Part shown: positions 33,946-40,234 of the stretch, one piece after another
Position numbering within the stretch: the stretch's first letter is position 1
Layout of the letters: each line of letters opens with the position of its first letter
NCBI GenBank assembly: GCA_964503045.1
Contig: CAZCZI010000005.1
Span: forward strand, 62,001-126,000
DNA: 64,000 nt
DNA from: CAYZJR01 sp964503045
Lineage (GTDB): Bacteria; Cyanobacteriota; Vampirovibrionia; Obscuribacterales; Obscuribacteraceae
Direction of reading: 5' to 3'
The notes under the pieces: generated by a model
The model's input: the letters and a program-made list of their open reading frames with translations, nothing else
Told to the model about the DNA's origin: nothing
Database searches by the model: none
Program-made: the position numbers and the translations under genes

Positions 33946-33999
33946 ATGAGAAACTCACGTACACTACGACTTAGCCTCCAACTGCGCCTTTTAGGTTAG
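33946..33999 (+). CDS. leucine-rich leader peptide (17 residues)
   Basis: Eighteen codons including TAG: M-R-N-S-R-T-L-R-L-S-L-Q-L-R-L-L-G. Six of the last eleven residues are leucine, placed at every second position. Their codons are CTA, CTT, CTC, CTG, CTT and TTA, five of the six leucine codons; only TTG is absent. Leucine-run leader peptides are well known in attenuators of leucine biosynthesis, where ribosome stalling reports Leu-tRNA charging. Here no biosynthetic gene follows; the next substantial genes are five leucine-anticodon tRNAs. A plausible role is sensing charged tRNA-Leu across isoacceptors. It is too short for homology-based proof. Confidence 0.65.
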   Translation: MRNSRTLRLSLQLRLLG

Positions 34000-34092
34000 G
34001 CAGTAGGTCTCGTCGTGGTTGCGACATAAAGAGTTTGACAGAAGATTTTAGTTCATCTCCGTAACAAGCGACGAGGCTGCCGAAAGGCACTG
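33981..34092 (+). promoter_or_regulatory. candidate attenuator with mutually exclusive hairpins
   Basis: Hairpin A pairs ACTG...CCT (33981-33989) with AGGCAGT (33998-34004): 7 bp with a 2-base bulge, covering the last Leu codons and the stop of the leader. Structure B pairs GCAG (34000-34003) with CTGC (34077-34080) and CTCGTCG (34009-34015) with CGACGAG (34069-34075). A and B compete for 34000-34003. A small GTCG/CGAC hairpin (34012-34025) also competes with B. TGCC-GAAA-GGCA follows at 34078-34089. No stem is followed directly by a T-run, so intrinsic termination is not shown; translational or Rho-dependent control is possible. Confidence 0.4.
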
Positions 34093-34117
34093 GGATTGGC
34101 TTTTGGGAGGTGATTCA

Positions 34118-34150
34118 ATGTTAGATTGTGACCTTAGAAACGAAATCTGA
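34118..34150 (+). CDS. 10-residue ORF with near-perfect Shine-Dalgarno
   Basis: Encodes M-L-D-C-D-L-R-N-E-I. GGGAGGTGA (34105-34113) is as close to the anti-Shine-Dalgarno complement as any site in the window, with 7 bases from GGAGG to ATG. The leader ORF contains CCTCC (33975-33979), which could pair with this GGAGG. It includes two Leu codons (TTA, CTT). It could be a second leader peptide, a translational-coupling element, or the stub of a lost gene. Such a strong site on so short an ORF is unusual. Confidence 0.4.
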   Translation: MLDCDLRNEI

Positions 34151-34268
34151 TTGATTTAGCGATCTTGTCTGCAAGATCCTTGGCGTAGCTGTGGTGTTAC
34201 ATGTGGTGGCATCGTCGGATTGTGCTGCGATCTTGTGCGCGTGAAGTCGCATTCAAACAAATAAATAC

Positions 34269-34345
34269 GCCAACGTGATGCAATTGGTAGACATCGCTGC
34301 TCGAGAGGCAGTGTTTTGGTGGTTCGAGTCCACTCGTTGGCACCA
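34269..34345 (+). tRNA. tRNA-Leu-like (anticodon GAG), short variable loop
   Basis: 77 bases including encoded CCA. Acceptor GCCAACG/CGTTGGC (7 bp), T8 G9, leucine-type D arm (ATGCAATTGGTAGACAT with G18 G19), anticodon stem GCTGC/GCAGT, loop TCGAGAG with anticodon 34303-34305, variable loop GTTTT (5 bases), T arm GGTGG-TTCGAGT-CCACT, discriminator A73. GAG reads CTC/CTT. Odd: position 33 is C instead of the near-universal T. The variable loop is class-I length, whereas bacterial tRNA-Leu is class II. Confidence 0.7.
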
Positions 34346-34347
34346 AT

Positions 34348-34424
34348 GCCGGTGTGATGCAATTGGCAGACATCGCTGACTTAAAATCAGTGTTTTGGTG
34401 GTTCGAACCCACCTACCGGCACCA
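34348..34424 (+). tRNA. tRNA-Leu-like (anticodon TAA), short variable loop
   Basis: Two bases after the previous tRNA. Acceptor GCCGGTG/TACCGGC (one GU pair), D arm as in the others (GGC in the loop), anticodon stem GCTGA/TCAGT, loop CTTAAAA with a normal T33 and anticodon TAA at 34382-34384 (codon TTA), variable loop GTTTT, T arm GGTGG-TTCGAAC-CCACC (fully paired), then ACCA. All invariant positions (T8, A14, G18, G19, TTC, A58) are present. Confidence 0.8.
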
Positions 34425-34427
34425 TAA

Positions 34428-34504
34428 ACCGATGTGATGCAATTGGAAGACATCGTCGTCTCAGAAGCGACGTTTTGGTGGTTCGAGTCCACTCGTCGGT
34501 ACCA
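34428..34504 (+). tRNA. tRNA-Leu-like (anticodon CAG), short variable loop
   Basis: Three bases after the previous tRNA. Acceptor ACCGATG/CGTCGGT, so it starts with A1-T72 rather than G-C. D loop carries GGA. Anticodon stem GTCGT/GCGAC, loop CTCAGAA, anticodon CAG at 34462-34464 (codon CTG). Variable loop GTTTT, T arm GGTGG-TTCGAGT-CCACT, then ACCA. Cloverleaf is complete apart from the missing long variable arm expected of leucine tRNA. Confidence 0.8.
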
Positions 34505-34516
34505 AATTTATTCTGT

Positions 34517-34593
34517 GCCGGTGTGATGCAATTGGCAGACATAGCTGATTCAAAACCAGCTTCCTGGTGGTTCAAGTCCACTCACCGGCACCA
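34517..34593 (+). tRNA. tRNA-Leu-like (anticodon CAA), short variable loop
   Basis: Twelve bases after the previous tRNA. Acceptor GCCGGTG/CACCGGC, perfect. Anticodon stem GCTGA/CCAGC has an A31-C39 mismatch next to the loop TTCAAAA; anticodon CAA at 34551-34553 (codon TTG). The variable loop is TTCCT rather than GTTTT, still 5 bases. T arm GGTGG-TTCAAGT-CCACT, then ACCA. The most divergent member, and the one reading the single Leu codon missing from the leader peptide. Confidence 0.75.
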
Positions 34594-34596
34594 TTC

Positions 34597-34670
34597 ACCG
34601 ACGTGATGCAATTGGAAGACATCGTCGCCTTAGAAGCGATGTTTTGGTGGTTCGAGTCCACTCGTCGGTA
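34597..34670 (+). tRNA. tRNA-Leu-like (anticodon TAG), short variable loop, no encoded CCA
   Basis: Three bases after the previous tRNA. Acceptor ACCGACG/CGTCGGT, perfect; anticodon stem GTCGC/GCGAT; loop CTTAGAA with anticodon TAG at 34631-34633 (codon CTA); variable loop GTTTT; T arm GGTGG-TTCGAGT-CCACT. After discriminator A (34670) the sequence is TTG, so CCA would have to be added by nucleotidyltransferase, unlike the four upstream copies. It closes the array. Confidence 0.78.
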
Positions 34671-34736
34671 TTGAGCTTCCGTGGCGTGAGCTCTCAAGCT
34701 ACAATTGATCTATCGGTGCTAGAGTGTGAATAGGTC

Positions 34737-34985
34737 ATGCAACAGTTATTTGATATGGCAGCTCCATTTGCATTTTTTGGCTTTTGGGGGATTGCAATTC
34801 TGCTCGGACTGAGCGTCTTGGGGGTAACCTTTGCGGCGTCTGCAATCGTAATGATTTATTGGTTAAATCGATTTCGCAGACGATTTTTCACCGCGCAGGT
34901 CTGGCGGTCAGGAATTACTGTTTCAATTTTTTCGCTCGCAATTGGCTTGTTGTGTGGGTGTTTTGGTGATTACATTCTGCACTAG
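34737..34985 (+). CDS. small membrane protein, unknown
   Basis: 82 residues with two hydrophobic helices (~10-42 and ~58-78) separated by a basic loop R-F-R-R-R-F-F-T. Located 66 bases after the last tRNA on the same strand, so possibly on the same transcript. No family recognised and only a weak AGGT before the ATG. Whether it has any link to the tRNA array is unknown. Confidence 0.5.
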   Translation: MQQLFDMAAPFAFFGFWGIAILLGLSVLGVTFAASAIVMIYWLNRFRRRFFTAQVWRSGITVSIFSLAIGLLCGCFGDYILH

Positions 34986-35071
34986 TGGCACTGTCACAGT
35001 TCAGGACTTGTTCAGAATTGCGGGTTTACTATGCAATCGTCCGCTCCTCCCCGAGTTACCAGTTTAAAACG

Positions 35072-35112
35072 CTAATCGTAGAGGATCTATCCAAGAGCTC
35101 CTCTACGATTAG
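35072..35112. repeat. 14-bp perfect inverted repeat (strong hairpin)
   Basis: Arms 35072-35085 and 35099-35112 pair perfectly over 14 bases with a 13-base loop. The hairpin stands between the small membrane gene and the GH75-like gene. On the plus strand it is followed by AATCTGAC, so there is no T-tract; on the minus strand it is followed by GTTTTAAA. It may end or protect the tRNA-array transcript, or bind a regulator; not decided by sequence. Confidence 0.65.
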
Positions 35113-35173
35113 AATCTGACAAAAGGTGACCAAATGAGCCCGCCTGCTGATCGTTCCAATGCTTTAGATTCAA

Positions 35174-36454
35174 ATGTGTGTGACTCAAATGCACTCAACT
35201 GATTATCGTTTCTCTCCAACTCCTTATGTGTTCTCCAAAGATTCAGCCTCAGATTTTGCAGAAACCAAATTGAATTTGGACATGCAACTCAGAACGCAAG
35301 GGAGCCAACTCGAGCAGAAAGGATTGTTGCCGCAGTTTGGTTTGCAACCTACTCAGGAGTCTGAAAACAAACTATCCAAACCTGAAGATGTTCTCAATGA
35401 CGCAAATGCATCGGCACAATCAAAATTGGCTGCTGTCGAGGCTCTGGCGGCGTCTGGCAAAAGGAAAATCACGATACAAGACGGAGACAAGACACGCGAG
35501 TGTACAATCGATGTCGATAAGATTGGTCGTGACAAAAAGTTCGTACACATGTACGCGACCGATGACAACGGCAAGTCGCGAATTGTGTTGCGCGGTATTG
35601 TAAATGCCGATGGTTCCTTCCAGAAGGAACGCGATCGGACCGGTCGTGAAATGTCTTTTGTTGGAGATGTTTGGTCACAGAAAATGAAATCATCGCATCT
35701 GGCTGGCGTTGAAGATGCGTCGTATGTTCCATCGAAGCCTCGCCCGGAGGCAGGCGGTGACGACAAAGCGAATCCTCAGTCGAAGCGTGTTGGTGACGGC
35801 AAGGAAGTCGTCGAACCTCAAGCAAGGGAAGTGGCTCGGCGTGGCGACAAAGGTGAGTTGACGCCGGCGCAATTGCGTTCAACTGATCCAGAGCAGCTCA
35901 AACAGTTCAACGAAGTTGCTTCAGGCGCAGTCGAGAAGAAGGCCGCCTTCCAAGAAATATCGCCGACTGTTTTGGTGCGATATCAGAAAGCAAAAATTTG
36001 TTCGGATGGTTCGACGCAACATTCGAAAAAAGATGACGAGCACTACAGCCCCAACACATATTTGACGCATCCGGATCAGACTGCGATTGACACGAGCAAG
36101 CATCCGATTTTTGTCATGCCTGGAACGCTCCTCCAGCGCCATGGGCACTATAACTACAAAGGAGTTCGTCCAGGCGATCTTGGAATTGTGGAAAGAGATG
36201 GTGTGATGGTTCCATGCGTCTTTGGCGACGTTGGCAAAATGTCCAATCAAGGTGAGGTCGGAGTGTTCACGGCAAAGGCGATGGGCATTCCGTCCGACCC
36301 TCAAAATGGTGGCATCGTTAACGATTACAAAACACGATTGATGATTTTCAGAGGCTCAGGCGATGGAACGCCACAGACACCTCAAGCCATACGCAGGAAG
36401 GCGTTTGAACTTTTGGAACAAGAATACGAACGCAAACGCATGCGTGAGACGTAG
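35174..36454 (+). CDS. GH75 chitosanase-like domain protein (start possibly frameshifted)
   Basis: 426 residues from ATG 35174, which has no ribosome-binding site. The N-terminal ~240 residues are polar and unassigned. The C-terminal part (~265-400) resembles glycoside hydrolase family 75: Y-Q-K-A-K-I-C-S-D-G-S, I-F-V-M-P-G, G-D-L-G-I-V, F-G-D-V-G-K and Q-G-E-V-G, with Asp and Glu at the positions expected for catalysis. An upstream ATG (35134) with AGGTGA opens a 22-codon frame that would join this one if the (TG)4 run at 35175-35182 had one more TG, giving about 440 residues. No signal peptide is seen. GH75 assignment is moderate. Confidence 0.68.
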   Translation: MCVTQMHSTDYRFSPTPYVFSKDSASDFAETKLNLDMQLRTQGSQLEQKGLLPQFGLQPTQESENKLSKPEDVLNDANASAQSKLAAVEALAASGKRKITIQDGDKTRECTIDVDKIGRDKKFVHMYATDDNGKSRIVLRGIVNADGSFQKERDRTGREMSFVGDVWSQKMKSSHLAGVEDASYVPSKPRPEAGGDDKANPQSKRVGDGKEVVEPQAREVARRGDKGELTPAQLRSTDPEQLKQFNEVASGAVEKKAAFQEISPTVLVRYQKAKICSDGSTQHSKKDDEHYSPNTYLTHPDQTAIDTSKHPIFVMPGTLLQRHGHYNYKGVRPGDLGIVERDGVMVPCVFGDVGKMSNQGEVGVFTAKAMGIPSDPQNGGIVNDYKTRLMIFRGSGDGTPQTPQAIRRKAFELLEQEYERKRMRET

Positions 36455-36472
36455 ATGTAAGTTAGAGCAGAT

Positions 36473-37213
36473 TTAATCGTTGTATTGGGTCAAGTTTGGC
36501 ACTTCGCCGTCGGTTGTATGAAGCCAAATCTTGCGAGGCATTCTGTCAGCTCCGACCTTGGGCTCTCCAAAGTATTTGTTTCCATACTGTGTTCCATTGC
36601 TTACAGGTTGTGCGTACATATAAGTTAGATCTGTGATGTATGCTCGCCCGCTGGCGTCTCGAACATATCTACCCGTCATTTCCACAAAGGGCTGGCTATT
36701 TGCATTTACTTCAACGACCGGAATGTGAAAAACGCCGGTGAACTCCTGTCCATGCCTTTCTTTGTATTCTTCGGTATCGCCCCATCCCGGGTTCTCGTAT
36801 CGCAAATAGGTCGTTTTTATGCGATGAACTTTGCCATCGGCTTCTGTAGTGAAGTATGCATAATCGCGTACCGGTGTCTTTGAGGCATTTCCGCGGAGAT
36901 AGTCTTGATGCTCAACGCCTTGAAGTTTGCCCTGTTCGGGAAACATTTTGTCGGCGTTGGCTCCCAGTTTTTCTGCTGGACTCACCCACCGATCGCTTAC
37001 ATTGCCTCGTTGGCTTGGAGGAATGAATGAGTCCGACGGCGCACTAGTGTCCGTTTGCGGAATCATTTGCTGGTATTGGTTGATTGGTTTTCTGACTTGA
37101 CTGTGTGGCGAACTAGCCTTGCGCGGCGGCGGTGTTGCATGTGCTTCCAATGGTGTCATAGAGAAGATAGCAGTGGCGCAGATGATGATTGATTCTAGTT
37201 GTCTTGTGGTCAT
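36473..37213 (-). CDS. secreted hypothetical protein
   Basis: 246 residues with a signal peptide (I-I-I-C-A-T-A-I-F-S-M core, cleavage near A-H-A). A Pro/Ser/Gln-rich linker (~25-75) precedes a C-terminal domain containing P-F-V-E-M-T-G-R-Y-V-R-D-A-S-G-R-A-Y-I and T-Y-M-Y. The same pattern (F-T-Y-M-K-G-L-Y-T-R-N-A-N-G-S-G-Y-I) occurs in the neighbouring gene, so they are related. Function unknown. It is co-directional with and almost touches the upstream gene (2-base gap), hence one operon. Confidence 0.72.
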   Translation of the reverse strand: MTTRQLESIIICATAIFSMTPLEAHATPPPRKASSPHSQVRKPINQYQQMIPQTDTSAPSDSFIPPSQRGNVSDRWVSPAEKLGANADKMFPEQGKLQGVEHQDYLRGNASKTPVRDYAYFTTEADGKVHRIKTTYLRYENPGWGDTEEYKERHGQEFTGVFHIPVVEVNANSQPFVEMTGRYVRDASGRAYITDLTYMYAQPVSNGTQYGNKYFGEPKVGADRMPRKIWLHTTDGEVPNLTQYND

Positions 37214-37215
37214 GC

Positions 37216-38025
37216 TTAATAATAACTTTGAGTGAATGTCTCGTAATGCGCTTTTCCGCGATTGTCCGCCTCGTATGTGTAGCCGTCATAGCTATACTGA
37301 AGTTCTGATATATAGCCGCTTCCATTGGCGTTTCTTGTATACAACCCTTTCATATAGGTGAATGGACGCGATAACGCTCTGTCTTCTTGAACTCTGCAGG
37401 TGAAAGGACCTACGAAAGCTCCAGCTCCGGTGTCACCCTTTATGCCGCCACCACGCTTGTATTTCCAAGTGATGCTGTGCTGCTCGTAGTTGTACTTCGC
37501 AATGTCAAAAATTGGTGATCCTGGAATATTGCCGACTAGTGGTCCATCGCCGCCGATGCCCGTAATGAATTGCTGATCTTTGACTTTTAACGGAAACGCT
37601 CCGTTGGGAAGCCTTTCCGGTCCAGTTGGTTTGTCGGGAGTGTCTAGTGTAGGCACCATCTGCGTATATCCGCCCGCACCCTTAATCAGCTTCTTTGCCG
37701 CATCAGCGGCCTTTCCGACAATCCCCTGACCGCGTTTCTCTCCAGACTGTCCTGTCACGATTTCACTGTTTTTTTGTTGGTTTTTATCTGCGGCATCGTT
37801 TCCAGGATTTTTCTGAAATGGTTTGTAGCCCCTGTTTCCTTGAACCGATGGGTCGTATGTTGGAGTTGTAGGTGTGCTGTAACCACCGCGCTGGTAGGGA
37901 TTGCTGGTAGATCCGCCGCCGCCCTCAAATGCATCGCTTTGTGCAAATGCGGCTGGAATAGTCAACAAAATCGCCACAGCCGTGCCCAGACCGGTGCGTA
38001 AATTCAATCGCGAAGTGTGCGGCAT
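37216..38025 (-). CDS. secreted hypothetical protein, related to its downstream neighbour
   Basis: 269 residues. Signal peptide with core G-T-A-V-A-I-L-L-T-I-P-A-A, cleaved after A-F-A. A Gly/Ser/Thr/Pro/Asn-rich low-complexity stretch (~30-90) is followed by a Lys/Ala helix and a C-terminal domain (~130-269) ending in Y-E-T-F-T-Q-S-Y-Y. The block Y-M-K-G-L-Y-T-R-N-A-N-G-S-G-Y-I-S-E-L is shared with the adjacent protein. No enzyme motif. First gene of a two-gene minus-strand operon. Confidence 0.72.
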   Translation of the reverse strand: MPHTSRLNLRTGLGTAVAILLTIPAAFAQSDAFEGGGGSTSNPYQRGGYSTPTTPTYDPSVQGNRGYKPFQKNPGNDAADKNQQKNSEIVTGQSGEKRGQGIVGKAADAAKKLIKGAGGYTQMVPTLDTPDKPTGPERLPNGAFPLKVKDQQFITGIGGDGPLVGNIPGSPIFDIAKYNYEQHSITWKYKRGGGIKGDTGAGAFVGPFTCRVQEDRALSRPFTYMKGLYTRNANGSGYISELQYSYDGYTYEADNRGKAHYETFTQSYY

Positions 38026-38173
38026 TTAGTCCTCTTTATGGCTCGATGTCCAAATCCTAACATCTGAGCTGACTTGATACGGAGGTTAAAGATATATAGA
38101 GAGTTTGTGATTCGGACCTCCAGATGAGCGACAATTGACCACCTCAGCGAACACAGATGAGGAGATGTTAAGC

Positions 38174-39019
38174 ATGCCGGTTCAAGTCAGTGAACTCACA
38201 ATCGCTCACAGCCCAGACTCAGACGACGCGTTCATGTTTTACGCGCTGGCGAACGACAAGCTCGACACCGGCGGTCTCAAAATCAATCAAGTTTTGAAAG
38301 ACATCCAATCTCTCAATCAAGACGCCATCAATCAAAAGTACGAAGTTTCAGCGATATCGTTTGCGGCGTATCCGAGTGTTCGCGACAAATATCTGCTCAT
38401 GCCTTGCGGCGCCAGCATCGGTGACAAGTATGGTCCGATGATTGTTGCCAGAAAGGAACTCTCTATACCTGAGCTGAAAACGGCTCGCATTGCTGTTCCT
38501 GGCAAATTGACCACTGCATATTTGACGATGCAAATGTGGCAACCAGGTTTGGAAATCGAAGTGATTCCATTCGACCATATCATCGAAGCCGTGCTCAGTG
38601 GGCGCGTTGATGCTGGACTGATCATTCACGAAGGACAATTGACATACGCGCAAAGCGGGTTGAAGAAGATCGTTGATCTCGGCGAATGGTGGTTTGCAGA
38701 AACCGGCTTGCCGCTGCCTCTCGGTGGCAATGTCGTTCGCAAAGACCTCGGGATGCCACTCATCAAACAGGTGACTGAACTCTTCCGCAATGCGATCAAA
38801 TACTCGTTGGAACACAGACCAGAAGCGCTCGAATACGCCATGACCTTTGCCCGCGACATGCAAAAGGATCTAGCCGACAAATTCGTCGGCATGTATGTCA
38901 ATGATCTGACAGTCGACTACGGCACCAGAGGCAGAGCTGCTGTAGATGAACTCTTCAAACGCGCTTACGAGAAGGGCGTTCTGAAGGAACTAATCATTCC
39001 TGAGTTTGTGGACGTGTAA
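38174..39019 (+). CDS. mqnD: MqnD/MqnA-like menaquinone (futalosine pathway) enzyme
   Basis: 281 residues from ATG 38174, chosen for GAGGAG 9 bases upstream; the frame also extends to TTG 38135. A periplasmic-binding-protein-like fold of the MqnA/MqnD family: I-A-H-S-P-D-S-D-D-A-F-M-F-Y at the N-terminus, V-S-A-I-S-F-A-A-Y, a G-P-M-I-V-A-R segment, A-G-L-I-I-H-E-G-Q-L-T-Y and G-L-P-L-P-L-G-G-N. H-E-G-Q-x-T-Y and the L-P-L-G-x-N motif favour MqnD (1,4-dihydroxy-6-naphthoate synthase) over MqnA. Cytoplasmic. No other mqn gene is in the window. It implies menaquinone as respiratory quinone. Confidence 0.85.
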   Translation: MPVQVSELTIAHSPDSDDAFMFYALANDKLDTGGLKINQVLKDIQSLNQDAINQKYEVSAISFAAYPSVRDKYLLMPCGASIGDKYGPMIVARKELSIPELKTARIAVPGKLTTAYLTMQMWQPGLEIEVIPFDHIIEAVLSGRVDAGLIIHEGQLTYAQSGLKKIVDLGEWWFAETGLPLPLGGNVVRKDLGMPLIKQVTELFRNAIKYSLEHRPEALEYAMTFARDMQKDLADKFVGMYVNDLTVDYGTRGRAAVDELFKRAYEKGVLKELIIPEFVDV

Positions 39020-39038
39020 GCAGCTGGTGCTGCTCTTG

Positions 39039-40019
39039 CTAGTCGAAGCCGCGCTCCCAACTTTGTGGTGTCGGCTGTTTGAAATAAGTAAAATCTTTAC
39101 CGGTAACCGAAAGCACTAATGCTTTTGCTTCCTGTACGCTTATTGTCCAAGTGAATGCATCCGTAGTTCTGAGACCGTATTCGCCTTGGTAGCATAGTCT
39201 AAGCAATTCGTTTCGATCGGCGCAGTATCGAAGCGCTGTTATTGCTTGCTCTCGATACGGAGAGTGTGTGGCGATAACAGCGAGGTTCTTAGTGAAGAAA
39301 ACCGGAAAGTGTGCAATCGCCAGGATGAAAATCGTTACCATGATTCCTATTTTGCGATGCTTTGGTGAGAGTCTACAGTCTTGTCTCCGACCAAACTCGG
39401 AAATCCCTAATCTCCAGATGGCATCCGTTGCAATCAAAGCAGTTAACGGTGAAATTACAACAGCAGCCACACCAATGAAGAGTCCGATGAAGAGAATCCC
39501 TCCGAGCGGCACGCAAAGAAGTGCGTGCGGGATACACGTTGCAAGTACCATGCCATTCAAAATTGAGAATGCTGCAGGACACCTGATTCTTCCAGACAGT
39601 ATTTGAATGATGCAGAGAAAATTGGCTGCGGGTACCAAAGCGATCAACCCTACGTGCCAGAGTGTTGGAATTACATTGACAACGTATCCGCCGAGTGGAT
39701 GCCAAAGTAATTCATATGAAAGCGCGAGCACTGGAAGTACCACTCCAGCAAGCAGCATTGCCAGCTTGGTTTGATTCTTTTGTAATAGGTAGCTGATACC
39801 GAATATGTTGACGACGCAGTTAAGAAGTCCGATCACCACCATCACGATACCGCTGCTTTCAATTGGTAAGTGCAAAAACATTGGCAGATTGAACAATGAA
39901 AATGGCATGACGGCGAGCGTTATTCCCCAAGCGGTTGCTTGAAGCAGGACCGATTTGATCGGATGGCATCGGTCAAAAGTTTTCAAATGTTGGATGATAA
40001 TTTGGTGTGCGCTTTTCAT
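39039..40019 (-). CDS. polytopic membrane protein, unknown
   Basis: 326 residues. About six to seven hydrophobic segments (for example ~25-45, 56-76, 86-104, 115-140, 155-200, 228-245) and a hydrophilic C-terminal ~75 residues (with L-R-Y-C-A-D-R-N-E-L-L-R-L-C). No transporter or enzyme signature recognised. Convergent with mqnD (19-base gap). Unrelated neighbours give no clue. Confidence 0.7.
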   Translation of the reverse strand: MKSAHQIIIQHLKTFDRCHPIKSVLLQATAWGITLAVMPFSLFNLPMFLHLPIESSGIVMVVIGLLNCVVNIFGISYLLQKNQTKLAMLLAGVVLPVLALSYELLWHPLGGYVVNVIPTLWHVGLIALVPAANFLCIIQILSGRIRCPAAFSILNGMVLATCIPHALLCVPLGGILFIGLFIGVAAVVISPLTALIATDAIWRLGISEFGRRQDCRLSPKHRKIGIMVTIFILAIAHFPVFFTKNLAVIATHSPYREQAITALRYCADRNELLRLCYQGEYGLRTTDAFTWTISVQEAKALVLSVTGKDFTYFKQPTPQSWERGFD

Positions 40020-40135
40020 ACTTTCAGCATACAGCTGAAGCAGAAAGCGTGTTGGCGGAAACCCCCCCCTAGGATGGCAGTTTCTCAGACCTTTCGCGCG
40101 CTGTGCAGCGGTCAGCCGGATCTACAAATGAGAGC

Positions 40136-40164
40136 AGTGCGTGGAAAGTGGTACTCCACGCACT
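40136..40164. repeat. 10-bp perfect inverted repeat
   Basis: AGTGCGTGGA (40136-40145) and TCCACGCACT (40155-40164) with a 9-base loop, in the 215-base gap between the zinc-ribbon gene and the membrane-protein gene, both on the minus strand. No T-tract follows on either strand. It could be a weak terminator of the zinc-ribbon gene or a regulatory site of the next one. Confidence 0.5.
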
Positions 40165-40234
40165 TATGCTCAAACCGTCTCGGCCTGTATTTCCGAGATT
40201 CGCCTTGCCTGGCCAGAGAAGCTGTGGGGAGCCG

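Noticed and set aside
33946..33999. Macrolide-type (Erm) stalling leader
   Set aside because: No R/K-x-R/K motif or other known stalling sequence is present and no methyltransferase gene follows; the leucine pattern fits amino-acid sensing better.
33946..34268. T-box riboswitch
   Set aside because: No specifier loop with the T-box bulge (TGGNACCGCG-like) is present, and a coding leader with leucine codons explains the region better.
34156..34581. Several minus-strand ORFs of 64-79 codons with repeated S-N-H-Q-N / W-T-R-T-T-K text
   Set aside because: They are antisense translations of the five tRNA genes; the repeated peptide pattern comes from the conserved T arms and is a common annotation artefact.
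34269..34670. CRISPR array
   Set aside because: The ~80-base repeats are nearly contiguous, fold as tRNAs and have no unique spacers; no cas gene is nearby.
33500..36500. Prophage or integrative element around the tRNA array
   Set aside because: No integrase, phage structural gene, or direct-repeat attachment site was seen on either side.
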